In this document: positions 43,931-52,728 of the stretch, piece after piece | Position numbering within the stretch: position 1 is the first letter of the stretch | How the letters are laid out: every line of letters starts with the position of its first letter | Source of the DNA: Actinomycetes bacterium | Lineage (GTDB): Bacteria; Actinomycetota; Acidimicrobiia; Acidimicrobiales; Palsa-688 | Assembly (NCBI GenBank): GCA_021808785.1 | Contig: JAKBAX010000002.1 | Span: 1 to 63,097, forward strand | Reading direction: 5' to 3' | DNA length: 63,097 nucleotides | Notes under the pieces: generated by a model | What the model saw: the letters and a program-made list of their open reading frames with translations, nothing else | What the model was told of the DNA's origin: nothing | The model's database searches: none | Program-made: the position numbers and the translations under genes

Positions 43931-45974
43931 CGCGTTGTCCCGCCAGGTCGGCATGATGCAGTACGGCCGGCGGCTCACCCAGGCCGGATAGGTCGAGCTC
44001 GCCGTGGCGCCGGCACCGACTGCTCCGGCTGGGTCCGACATCCGACAGTTCCATGCTCCCGATCTGGCAGGCTTCCTCTCGGTAGGGGCACCGGGGATGG
44101 AACCGGCACCCGTCGGGATGGTGCCCGGCCGGGGGAACATGGCCGGCCAGCAGCGCCGACGGTCCGGGGCTCCGGACCCCGGGCTGGGCGGCGAGAAGAG
44201 CGGCGGTGTACGGATGTGCCGGGCGGGAGAACAGATCCGCCGTGGGCGCCTGCTCCACCACCTGACCGGCGTACATCACCACGATCTCGTCCGACAGTTC
44301 AGAGATCAGGGCCAGATCGTGGGTGACGAAAAGGACCGCCAGATCGTCGGTCTCACGCAGTTCGAGCAGTAGTTCCACGATCTGGGCCTGCACGGTCACA
44401 TCGAGCGCCGTGGTCGGCTCGTCGGCGATGAGCAGCTTGGGATAGCAGGCGAGCGCCATAGCGATCATTACCCGTTGGCGCATCCCCCCGGAGAGTTGGT
44501 GCGGATATGCGGACAGGCGCCGGCCCGGGTCCGGAATGTGCACCGATTCGAGAAGTCGGAGGGCCCGGTCCCGACCGGCCTTGCGGGACACCTTCTCGTG
44601 CAGGCGGACCGCCTCGACCAGCTGGGAGCCCACGGTTAGGGCCGGGTTGAGGCTGGCCAGTGGATCCTGGAACACCATCGAGATGCCGCAACCCCTGATG
44701 TGGCGCATTTCTGCGAAGTCGGCATCGAGGAGGTCCCGGCCTTCGAATCTGATCGAGCCACCGACTATTCGTGCAGGTGGTGTGGGAAGCAGCCGGAGGA
44801 TGGCCAGGGAGCTGACCGTCTTACCGCAACCGGACTCCCCGACCAGGCCGACCATACGGCCGGGTCTCACGTCGAACGAAACCCGGTCGGTGATCCGCAG
44901 CGGTCCGTGCTCCCCGTCGAACTCGATGGTCAGGTCCCTCACCTCGAGCAGGGCCGGCGCCCCCGGGGCGGCTGGCGCGACGGGGACCTGGGGTCTCGAC
45001 ACCATGGTGAGCCCCCTCCGGTTCCGGGCCCGGGCCGGTACCGACGGCTTCGCAGTGGTATTGGTGGTCGTCAGGTTGTCGCGAATGGCGTCTCCGAGGG
45101 TGTTGAACGCCAGTACGGTCAAGGCGATCGCGACGCCGGAAGGAACCAGGGACCAGGGGTGTGTCAGCAGCGAGTTGTCGTAGGCCTCGCGCAGCATGGA
45201 CCCCCAGCTGGAGGCCGGTGGGGGTGGGCCCAGACCGAGGAACGCCAGACCGGACTCGGCCAGCAGGGTCCCTCCGAGGGCGATGGCGATCTGGACGATC
45301 AAACCGGTCATGACGTTCGGAAGGATTCGGGTGACCATTATGCGGAGGGGGGCCGAACCGATGGCGCTGGAGGCTTCGATGAACGATTCCTGTTTCACCG
45401 CCAACGCCTGGCCCCGGATGAAGCGGGCAAATCCGGGTGCGATCACGGCGGCGATCGCCAGGGCCACGTCGTTGGCGCTGCTGCCCAATATGGCCACCAC
45501 TGCCAGCGCCAGGACCAGCGGTGGAAACGCCAGCCCGGCATCGGTGACACGCATCAGGACGTAGTCGATCCAGCCCTGCCAGAACCCCGCGATCAGGCCG
45601 ATCACCAGCGCGATGGCCAAGGCGATGCTGACCGTCTCGAAGGGCACCTGCATCGAGAGACGGGCGCCGTAGATGAGCCGCGATGCCACATCTCGGCCCA
45701 GGTCGTCGGTACCGAGAAGGTGCCTGGTCCCGGGCCCGGCATCCGGGTGCAGCAGGTCCTGGACGTTTGGATCGTGCGGGGAGATGAGGGGGGCGAACGC
45801 CGCTCCCACCATCACCAGAACCAACCAGAGGAGCGGCAGCGCGACCGAGGGGCGCCGCAGGAATCTCGTCGGCCGCCGATGTCGAGCCATGAACGCAGCC
45901 ATCCCGCGACCGTTCCGGGTGGTCACGCTGTCAGCGGGCCCGGTCAAGCCACTCGGACCTTCGGGTTCAGCCAT
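43920..45974 (-). CDS. Fused ABC permease (DppC-like) and ATPase (DppD-like)
   Basis: This is a 684-residue fusion. Residues about 45-310 are a DppC permease: HLLGTDDLGRDVASRLIYGARLSM, six hydrophobic segments and the EAA loop EASSAIGSAPLRIMVTRILPN. After a basic linker, residues about 335-650 are an ATPase: GLVGESGCGKTVSSLAIL, VFQDPLASLNPAL, LSGGMRQRVMIAMALA, LIADEPTTALD, FVTHD, and the cysteine tail GCRFHPRCPYREEAC. Such fusions occur in actinobacteria. It overlaps the DppB gene by 31 bases and the DppF gene by 11. Confidence 0.92.
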   Translation of the reverse strand: MAEPEGPSGLTGPADSVTTRNGRGMAAFMARHRRPTRFLRRPSVALPLLWLVLVMVGAAFAPLISPHDPNVQDLLHPDAGPGTRHLLGTDDLGRDVASRLIYGARLSMQVPFETVSIALAIALVIGLIAGFWQGWIDYVLMRVTDAGLAFPPLVLALAVVAILGSSANDVALAIAAVIAPGFARFIRGQALAVKQESFIEASSAIGSAPLRIMVTRILPNVMTGLIVQIAIALGGTLLAESGLAFLGLGPPPPASSWGSMLREAYDNSLLTHPWSLVPSGVAIALTVLAFNTLGDAIRDNLTTTNTTAKPSVPARARNRRGLTMVSRPQVPVAPAAPGAPALLEVRDLTIEFDGEHGPLRITDRVSFDVRPGRMVGLVGESGCGKTVSSLAILRLLPTPPARIVGGSIRFEGRDLLDADFAEMRHIRGCGISMVFQDPLASLNPALTVGSQLVEAVRLHEKVSRKAGRDRALRLLESVHIPDPGRRLSAYPHQLSGGMRQRVMIAMALACYPKLLIADEPTTALDVTVQAQIVELLLELRETDDLAVLFVTHDLALISELSDEIVVMYAGQVVEQAPTADLFSRPAHPYTAALLAAQPGVRSPGPSALLAGHVPPAGHHPDGCRFHPRCPYREEACQIGSMELSDVGPSRSSRCRRHGELDLSGLGEPPAVLHHADLAGQRDEP

Positions 45975-46891
45975 GTGTACGAGATGTCGACCAGCAAACT
46001 CGTGAACATCTGGAACACGACGAAGACGATCGCCACGCCCTGAACCACCGGCAGATCATGGGCGGTGATGCCCCCGAGCATGTAGCTGCCCAGACCGGGG
46101 ATCGAGAAGATCTGTTCGACTATGACGGCGCTGCCGAGGAGGAAGCCGAGCTGGATACCGAAGACGGTCACCACAGGCATTGCGGCGTTCTTGAGTGCAT
46201 GTCTGAACAGCACCGATCGCCGGGTTCCGCCTTTCGCCCATGCCGTGCGGACATAGGGCGTGTCCAGTGCGTCGACCACAGCGGCGCGCAGCTGGCGAGC
46301 CAACGTCGCGGCTACCAGGAGGCCGAGGGTGACCGCAGGCAGGGTGATGCACTTCAGCCAGCCGACGAAGGACGTGCTGATCCCGGTGTAACCGCTGGAA
46401 GGAAAGATCCTCCAGTGAACGGCGAAAACGGACACCAGAATGATGGCCAGCCAGAAACCCGGCACGGCCAGCCCCAGGGTCGAGAAGAAGCGTGCACCGG
46501 CATCGACAGTTCGTCCCGGCCGAACCCCGGAGGCTATGCCGAGGGGCACTCCGACCAGGAGTCCGACCAGAGCGGCCGCGATCACCAGGCCGAGGGTCAC
46601 CGGGAACCGCTCCGAGATTTGGCGGGCCACGGACTGGCCCGTCTCGAGGGAGTTCCCCAGGTTCCCGATCGCCGCATGGCCGAGCCAGCGGCCGTACTGC
46701 ACGATCAGCGGGTCGTTCAGATGGAGTTGCGAGCGGACGTGGGCAACGGCCTGGGGGGTGGCATCGGCCCCGCCTGCCAAGGTGACGGCCGGATCACCGG
46801 GGACCAGGGCCAGCAGTAGGAATACGGCACTGGATGCGACCAGAAGCACCGGGACCACGCTCAGCAGGCGAAGCAGGACCAGCCGGACCAC
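45944..46891 (-). CDS. Oligopeptide-type ABC transporter permease (DppB-like)
   Basis: This is a 315-residue inner-membrane permease with six hydrophobic segments. LLRLLSVVPVLLVASSAVFLLLALVPGDPAV is the typical first TM segment plus the GDPA motif; the EAA loop is VRTAWAKGGTRRSVLFRHALKNAAMPVV; EQIFSIPGLGSYMLGGI is a DppB mark. It is encoded 84 bases after the binding-protein gene. Confidence 0.92.
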   Translation of the reverse strand: MVRLVLLRLLSVVPVLLVASSAVFLLLALVPGDPAVTLAGGADATPQAVAHVRSQLHLNDPLIVQYGRWLGHAAIGNLGNSLETGQSVARQISERFPVTLGLVIAAALVGLLVGVPLGIASGVRPGRTVDAGARFFSTLGLAVPGFWLAIILVSVFAVHWRIFPSSGYTGISTSFVGWLKCITLPAVTLGLLVAATLARQLRAAVVDALDTPYVRTAWAKGGTRRSVLFRHALKNAAMPVVTVFGIQLGFLLGSAVIVEQIFSIPGLGSYMLGGITAHDLPVVQGVAIVFVVFQMFTSLLVDISYTWLNPKVRVA

Positions 46892-46975
46892 TAGCGGCTC
46901 TTCCCCCTCCGCTCCGGGCCGACGGGAGACGGTGAACCCGCCCCCCGGCCGGCAGGGCGCCCGTAGAGGGACATC

Positions 46976-48562
46976 TCAGCCACCCACCGACAGAGACCAG
47001 TAGTACGGCACCGGGAGGGCGTATTGGGCCAGGAACTGGACGCCGCTCACCTTCTTGCTCGACGCAAAAACATAGGGAGAGAACTCCAGCCAGATCGACA
47101 GCGCGTTCTGGACAACGTAGGTCTGCGCTTGGCGCCAAAGGTCTATCGCCTTCGGGTTCTGTGGCGCCAGGCTGCTCAGCTGCGATGCGATGGCGTCCAG
47201 GCTGTGGTTGTCGAAGTTGCAGAGGTCGCCTTCGCTGCCGGGCTGGTAGGGGCCGGTGAGCACTGCCACCCCGCCCCGGACCTCCGGGTTGATCCCCAGC
47301 GGCGCCACCTTCCGTATGTATAGGTCATTGACGAAGTTGCTGGAGGTGACCAGCGTGGCCTTCACCCCGATGGCTTTCCACTCCTGCTGGATGATGGTGG
47401 CGGCTTGCTCGATCACGGGGCTTGGGGAGATGAGGATCGACAGCGGGAAACCGTTCGGATATCCCGCTTGGGCCAGGAGCTGCTGGGCCTTCTGAGGGTT
47501 GTAGGCGTAATAGTTCCGCAGCTGCGCCGGGAAGTAGATGGAGCCCTGTGGCCACAACGCCCACTGGGGCTCCCCGACACCCTTCAGTACGGCAGCGTTG
47601 ATGGCCGGGCGATCGATGGCGTAGCTGAGGGCCTGACGCACCGGGACCAGGTTCAGCGGCGCCGTCGATTTGCAGACCGGCATCCAGAGGGACTGCGTCT
47701 GGGCTGCGGCCGTCCCCACGGTGTAGGCCGAATTGCTTCGAACGGCCGGTACATCGCTGATGGGTATCTGGCTCACATTGGCCAGATTCGACTCCAGGGC
47801 GTTCACCTGCTGGGGACCCGGCGCGGTGTTCACGTACTCCAGTTCGCTGATCCTGATGTCCTTGGCGTCCCAGTACCTCGGGTTTCGGGCCAGGACGATC
47901 TTCTGGTCTGGCACGTACTGCTGCAGGACGAAAGGACCGGCGCCGACAGGGTGATTGTTGAGGTCTCCGGAGGATGCCGCCGGGGAGACGATGAAGCTCT
48001 CCTCTCCGGCGAGCAACGGGTAGAAGGCGCCGGCGACCGGTGCAGACAGGTGAATGGTGATGGCGGAGTCGCCGGTGACGTCGATGCCGGATACGTCCTG
48101 CAGGATCGCCTGGAACGCCGAGGCCTTCGAATCGCGGTTTCGCAGTATGCCCTGCTTCACCGCCAGCGCGGTAACCGGGGTGCCGTCCGAGAAGACCACA
48201 CCGGGGCGCAACTGCACGGCGATGGTCCGCGGGTCGACGATAGTGGCACTGGTGGCCAGTTCCGGAAGATATCCGCCGCTGGGAGTGGGCCTGAGCAGCG
48301 TGCTGTATATCGCCATGTCCCAGGGGTTCTGCACCATGGGGACATGGGACTTGGTGGGGTCGAACGTGACCGGCTCACTCGATGTGCCACCCAGGTCCTC
48401 GGTGATCGACACGGTGCCCCCCGGACCGGAGGGAGACGCGCTGGACGGCGCGGAACCCGGCTTGCCGGATCCACAGCCGGCCAGAACACCGACCAATACC
48501 GCCGTGGCTACGAAACAGGTGGCCACCCTGGGCCTCCACTGGGCGTGCGATTGCAACGGCAT
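46976..48562 (-). CDS. ABC transporter substrate-binding lipoprotein (SBP family 5)
   Basis: This is a 528-residue extracytoplasmic binding protein. The lipobox VLVGVLAGC lies near residues 20-28 after a hydrophobic stretch, so it is lipid-anchored. FDPTKSHVPMVQNPWDMAIYSTLL, FSDGTPVTALAVKQGILRNRD, VGAGPFVLQQYVPDQKIVLARNP and VRQALSYAIDRPAINAAVL are family-5 (peptide/nickel/oligosaccharide) marks. The ATG at 48562 is the one that yields a clean signal peptide. It follows the sulfatase gene by 10 bases, hinting at a sulfated or conjugated ligand. Confidence 0.9.
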   Translation of the reverse strand: MPLQSHAQWRPRVATCFVATAVLVGVLAGCGSGKPGSAPSSASPSGPGGTVSITEDLGGTSSEPVTFDPTKSHVPMVQNPWDMAIYSTLLRPTPSGGYLPELATSATIVDPRTIAVQLRPGVVFSDGTPVTALAVKQGILRNRDSKASAFQAILQDVSGIDVTGDSAITIHLSAPVAGAFYPLLAGEESFIVSPAASSGDLNNHPVGAGPFVLQQYVPDQKIVLARNPRYWDAKDIRISELEYVNTAPGPQQVNALESNLANVSQIPISDVPAVRSNSAYTVGTAAAQTQSLWMPVCKSTAPLNLVPVRQALSYAIDRPAINAAVLKGVGEPQWALWPQGSIYFPAQLRNYYAYNPQKAQQLLAQAGYPNGFPLSILISPSPVIEQAATIIQQEWKAIGVKATLVTSSNFVNDLYIRKVAPLGINPEVRGGVAVLTGPYQPGSEGDLCNFDNHSLDAIASQLSSLAPQNPKAIDLWRQAQTYVVQNALSIWLEFSPYVFASSKKVSGVQFLAQYALPVPYYWSLSVGG

Positions 48563-48572
48563 ACGTTGACTC

Positions 48573-50873
48573 CTAGTCCTGGTGCACCACTGAGGCGATC
48601 TCGGCTGGAATATCGGGTTTACGGGGCGGTGTGGCCTCCACGACGACCTCGTACAGCTCGCCGGTCCAGGCGTACGGTGGGTCATAGCGGTCGCTCACCG
48701 GGAACCCGGCATCATGACCGAGGCGGAGGGCGTTGCCATCCGCCTGCCCGGTGGTGACGGTGTTCGGTGGGAGCGATCCCGAGCCGATGGGCTGGCCGTC
48801 TAACGACAGCACGACCAATCGGCCGCCGTCGTCCTGTGGTCGGGATTCGAGCCCCACCCGGTGCCGCCCTGCCGGAAGCTGCGACTCGCTGGCGATCTCG
48901 TAGGGATGGCCCAGGGAGTTCAGCATGTACCACAGGCGCCCGCCCCGGACCACCAGGGCCCATCCACCGGTCCAGTTGCCCTGCGCGCACACCACGCCCT
49001 CACCACCATCAGCGGGAACGAGCAGGTCCGCCTCCACCCGCCCACCAAAAGCCAGGGACGGGACGGCCTCGTCGGCGATCGGTCCACCATCGGTCCGGAA
49101 GGTCTTGGATCTGGGCACCGGACGGGGCGGGGGCGCCAGCGCGGCGGGCAGGTCGGGTTCGGTCCGGCTCAGCCAGTTCCCCATCGGAAGCACCTGGTTC
49201 CGCCCGGCTTCGGCCCACCACCATTCTTCCAGCTTGTCGACCAACTCGGGGTGCACAGCAGCACAGTCGGTGCTCTCCGAGAAGTCTTCGGCCAGATTGA
49301 ACAGGTGCCACGTGTCCTCGTCCAGGGTGGAGCTCCCGTCCATCATTCGCTGCTCGTCGGCCACGCCCCGGTGCACCCGGTTGGTGGTGGCCTTCCACCC
49401 GTCCAGATACACCGATCGAGAGCCGAGCATCTCGAAGTACTGCAAGTGTCGCGGGGACGGCGCCGCTGCATCGGCGAACGTCTCTCGGAGGCTGGCGCCG
49501 TCGATGGGCTGCTGCGCGATACCCCCCACCACCGTGGGCGCCTCCACTCCACAGGCGTCGAGAATCGTCGGCATCAGGTCGACCACGTGACAGAACTGGT
49601 CTCTGACCGCCCCGCCGTGGCTGATCCCGGCCGGCCAGTGCGCCACCATGGGTACGCGGGTCCCCCCTAACCAGGTGTAGCGCTTCCACAACCGGAATGG
49701 AGCGTTGCCGGCCCACGCCCATCCCCATGCGTAGTGGTTGAACAGGCGAAACCCACCCAGGTCGTCGATATGGGCGAGGTTGTCGTCCAGCCGGTCCAGC
49801 CCCAGCGTGAACCGGCCTTCGTTGACCGACCCGATCGAGCTTCCCTCCGCGCTGGCGCCGTTGTCCGACAGCAGGAGCACCAGCGTGTCGTCGAGGAGGC
49901 CCCTGTCCTCGAGCGCGGTTATCAGCCGGCCGATCTGATGGTCGGTGTGGGTGAGAAACCCGGCGAAGACCTCCTGCATACGGGCATAGAGCCGACGCTC
50001 ATCATCCGGAAGGCGGTCCCAGTCCTGCACCCAGGGCGGCCGGGGCGTGCACTGCGTCCCGGGGGGCACCACTCCCAGATCGAGTTGCCGAGCGAAGGCT
50101 TCCTCCCGCCACCTCTCCCAGCCCCCGTCGAAGCGGCCTCTGTAGGGATCGATCCATTCGGGAGGGGCCTGGTGCGGGGCATGCTGGGCCCCCGTGGCGA
50201 GGTAGAGAAAGAACGGCTTGTCGGGTGTGGCATGTTGCTGATCGGCTATCTGGCGGATGGCGTTGTCGACCAGATCCTCCGTCAGGTGGTACCCCTCCTC
50301 CGGGCGCCGCGGAGGTTCTACGAAGTGGTTGTCGGACACCAGATTCGGAGTCCACTGGTTGGTGTCGGCGTGCAGGAACCCGTAGAAGCGTTCGAATCCC
50401 TGTCCCAGCGGCCACAGATCGAAGGGGCCTGACGCAGTGCGATCGCTCCTGGGCGTCAGATGCCATTTCCCGAGGGCCATGGTCGAATAGCCGGCGTCTC
50501 GAAGCACTCGAGCCAGCGTGGCCGCGGTGTTCGGCAGCCGGCCTGTGTAGCCGGGCAGCCGCATCGGAACGTCGGGAACGAAACCCATGCCAACGGCATG
50601 ATGGTTACGCCCGGTCAGCAGTGATGCCCGGGTCGGCGAGCACAGAGCGGTGACGTGGAAGCCCGAGTAGCGGAGGCCGCCCGCCGCGAGGCGGTCGAAG
50701 CTCGGTGTGGCGACATCCGATCCATAGCAGCCGAGCTGGGCGAAGCCCACGTCGTCGAGCAGGATGACCACGACGTTCGGACCGCGAACCGGCTCGGGCG
50801 CAACCGCCGGGCCCAGGACGCTCTCCTCGATTGTCCGCCCCAGACGCGTACTCGGCGCACTTAGAAAGCCCAT
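48573..50873 (-). CDS. Arylsulfatase-family sulfatase
   Basis: This is a 766-residue type I sulfatase. NVVVILLDDVGFAQLGCYG near 33-52 gives the Asp pair for calcium; CSPTRASLLTGRNHH near 76 carries the cysteine that becomes formylglycine (C-x-P-x-R); MALGKWHLTPR, LATGAQHAPHQAPPEW and LLLSDNGASAEG complete the site. The last 150 residues are a beta-sandwich tail. There is no signal peptide, so it appears cytoplasmic, consistent with action after uptake by the downstream importer. The start at 50873 begins at MGFLSAPSTRLGR; an earlier ATG at 50918 is possible. No formylglycine-generating enzyme is in the window. Confidence 0.9.
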   Translation of the reverse strand: MGFLSAPSTRLGRTIEESVLGPAVAPEPVRGPNVVVILLDDVGFAQLGCYGSDVATPSFDRLAAGGLRYSGFHVTALCSPTRASLLTGRNHHAVGMGFVPDVPMRLPGYTGRLPNTAATLARVLRDAGYSTMALGKWHLTPRSDRTASGPFDLWPLGQGFERFYGFLHADTNQWTPNLVSDNHFVEPPRRPEEGYHLTEDLVDNAIRQIADQQHATPDKPFFLYLATGAQHAPHQAPPEWIDPYRGRFDGGWERWREEAFARQLDLGVVPPGTQCTPRPPWVQDWDRLPDDERRLYARMQEVFAGFLTHTDHQIGRLITALEDRGLLDDTLVLLLSDNGASAEGSSIGSVNEGRFTLGLDRLDDNLAHIDDLGGFRLFNHYAWGWAWAGNAPFRLWKRYTWLGGTRVPMVAHWPAGISHGGAVRDQFCHVVDLMPTILDACGVEAPTVVGGIAQQPIDGASLRETFADAAAPSPRHLQYFEMLGSRSVYLDGWKATTNRVHRGVADEQRMMDGSSTLDEDTWHLFNLAEDFSESTDCAAVHPELVDKLEEWWWAEAGRNQVLPMGNWLSRTEPDLPAALAPPPRPVPRSKTFRTDGGPIADEAVPSLAFGGRVEADLLVPADGGEGVVCAQGNWTGGWALVVRGGRLWYMLNSLGHPYEIASESQLPAGRHRVGLESRPQDDGGRLVVLSLDGQPIGSGSLPPNTVTTGQADGNALRLGHDAGFPVSDRYDPPYAWTGELYEVVVEATPPRKPDIPAEIASVVHQD

Positions 50874-50964
50874 GCATCCCCCACTCAGTCGGCGACCCAT
50901 CGGGTTACCCGAGCACACGGGGTCCCTAGGCCTGCACCGGCTCCTTGCCGTGACGACGGTTCAT

Positions 50965-50992
50965 ACTTTACATCACTACAGTTCGTAATCAA
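50965..50992 (-). promoter_or_regulatory. Promoter of the sulfatase-transporter operon
   Basis: On the minus strand TTGATT (50992-50987) and TAAAGT (50970-50965) are 16 bases apart. Between them lies CGAACTGTA, the reverse of TACAGTTCG (50977-50985), the word also found at 40341-40349. Transcripts would start about 85 bases before the ATG. Confidence 0.5.
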
Positions 50993-51088
50993 GAGGATCA
51001 TTGGTCTTCAGCGCGGTCGTCACTGGCTATCGTCGGGCCATGCCAACGAGGTCGGGTCAGGACCGGAATCACACTGGGACCTCCGCCG

Positions 51089-51793
51089 ATGCCACAGCGC
51101 TCTGACCGCCGGGCAGGTTTCGCCGACGGCCCTCGCCGCCGGGGGGGTCGACCTTCACAGCGGTCCGAAATCCTCGCCGCAGCCGTAGAGCTGTTCGCCA
51201 AGGGAGGGAGTCGGGCCACTCCGATGGCGGCCATCGCCGAGAGGATCGGTGTGACGGTGCCGGCCATAACCCACCACTTCGGGACCAAGAACGCCCTGTT
51301 CACTGCGGTGGTCGCAGTTACCGACAGCCTCGACGAGATACGCATGTCGCGGTCGCCCGACGACTGCGGGCTGAACCGGGTCAGTGCTCTGCGGGTATGG
51401 GCTCGCGAGCTCACGTCTGACTCGAGCCTGGCCAACCTCTCGAGACTGACGGTCGTTATGACTGCTGAAGCGCTTGACGACGACTTCCCGGCCCACGCCC
51501 ATTTCGTCAATCGTCATCGCAGATTTCGCCAGCGCCTGGGCGAGTCGATCAAATCCGGGCAGAGCGACGGTTCGATCAGAGGGGATGTCGACGCCGCCAC
51601 GACCGCCTGCGAGGTCCTCTCGTTCATTCAGGGTGCCTCCCTGCACTGGTTTCTGGATCCCGAGCAGATCGACCTCGTCAGGATCTACGACAGCTATTTC
51701 GATCGTCTGGTCAGTGACCTGAGGGCGGTGCCGGCCCCGGGCGAGACGGCCAGGAGCCGCAACCGTCGGGCCCTCAGGTCGGGCCGCGCTTGA
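51089..51793 (+). CDS. TetR-family transcriptional regulator
   Basis: This 234-residue regulator has a basic N-terminus (RRRGGRPSQRSEIL) followed by HTH LAAAVELFAKGGSRATPMAAIAERIGVTVPAITHHFGTKNALFTAVV. The C-terminal domain is helical with a conserved-looking SFIQGASLHWFLDPEQIDL. It is divergent from the sulfatase operon, 215 bases away, and convergent with the SDR at 51829, so it may control either. Confidence 0.85.
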   Translation: MPQRSDRRAGFADGPRRRGGRPSQRSEILAAAVELFAKGGSRATPMAAIAERIGVTVPAITHHFGTKNALFTAVVAVTDSLDEIRMSRSPDDCGLNRVSALRVWARELTSDSSLANLSRLTVVMTAEALDDDFPAHAHFVNRHRRFRQRLGESIKSGQSDGSIRGDVDAATTACEVLSFIQGASLHWFLDPEQIDLVRIYDSYFDRLVSDLRAVPAPGETARSRNRRALRSGRA

Positions 51794-51828
51794 GCCGACC
51801 CTCGGCCGGTCACTCCGTCTCCGGAGAG

Positions 51829-52605
51829 CTATAGACGCATGATCCATCCACCGTCGACGGAGATCGACTGGCCGTTGATCCAGTCCCCGGCCGCCGAACA
51901 GAGAAGCAGGAGCGTGCCGATCAGGTTCCCTGGCGGTCCCGACTTCTTTCCGGGAATGATCATTTCGAGACCGGCGCGCATGGGCGAGTCCTTCGGCAGG
52001 CTGGCATAGCCGCTGTCGCTATCTATGAGACCCGGCGCGATGGCGTTGACGTTGATGCCGAGCGGGCCGAGCTCGCTGGCCAGATTGGCGGTGAGCCCAT
52101 GGAGGGCCAGCTTCGACACCCCGTAGATCCCGCCCATCTTCATGAAGCCTCCTGCGGACAGGCCGTTGACGATGCGGCCCCCTCCACGTGCCGTCATCGA
52201 GGGAACGACAGCCTGGGTACACAGAAGGGGGCCCTTGAAGTTGACCCCCATGACGCGATCCCACTCGTCAACGGGCATGTTGCTGAGGCCGAAGGGGGGA
52301 AGGTCCACCATGATGGCGGCGTTGTTGATGAGGATGTCGATGCCGCCGAAGGCATCGACGGCGGAAGCAGCCATCGCCTGGGTCGACTCCTGGCGGGTTA
52401 CGTCCACCGCCACCCCGATCGCTGCGAACCCATCGGCTTCGAGCTCGCCGGCTGCCACCTTGACCGGCTCCTCCTTCACATCGGCCAGGACGACCTGGGA
52501 CCCCGTTTCGCACAGAGCTCGGGCGTAGACCCGACCGATGTCACCTGCACCGCCGGTGACTATCGCGACCTTGCCGGTCAGGTCGAACAGTTCGTTCGGC
52601 GTCAT
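51829..52605 (-). CDS. Short-chain dehydrogenase/reductase
   Basis: This is a 258-residue classical SDR: VAIVTGGAGDIGRVYARAL for NAD(P), DVKEEP after strand 2 (acidic, so NAD is likely), NNAAIMVD, RIVNGLSAGGF with the Ser, YGVSKLALHG (Tyr-x3-Lys) near 160, and INGQSISVDGGWIMRL at the end. The ATG at 52605 fits MTPNELFDLTGKVA. It is divergent from the carboxymuconolactone decarboxylase operon, sharing a 120-base control region. Confidence 0.88.
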   Translation of the reverse strand: MTPNELFDLTGKVAIVTGGAGDIGRVYARALCETGSQVVLADVKEEPVKVAAGELEADGFAAIGVAVDVTRQESTQAMAASAVDAFGGIDILINNAAIMVDLPPFGLSNMPVDEWDRVMGVNFKGPLLCTQAVVPSMTARGGGRIVNGLSAGGFMKMGGIYGVSKLALHGLTANLASELGPLGINVNAIAPGLIDSDSGYASLPKDSPMRAGLEMIIPGKKSGPPGNLIGTLLLLCSAAGDWINGQSISVDGGWIMRL

Positions 52606-52666
52606 AGGTGTCCTCTCGGTGGATGCCGTATGGGTACGTGATCGTCCCGTCGGCATTCTCCCGCCT

Positions 52667-52695
52667 TTGCATGAATGAGTCAAGTGCTTTAGGGT
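52667..52695 (+). promoter_or_regulatory. Putative promoter of the CMD-molybdenum hydroxylase operon
   Basis: TTGCAT (52667-52672) and TAGGGT (52690-52695) are 17 bases apart. TGAATGAGTCA (52672-52682) in the spacer repeats the core of the TetR operator at 31084-31098. Confidence 0.45.
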
Positions 52696-52728
52696 TGGGT
52701 CACTAGGTCGACCACGGGAGGGCACAGC

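Noticed and set aside
47405-48757. 450-codon plus-strand frame opposite the binding-protein gene
   Set aside because: Antisense shadow; the minus-strand lipoprotein is unambiguous.
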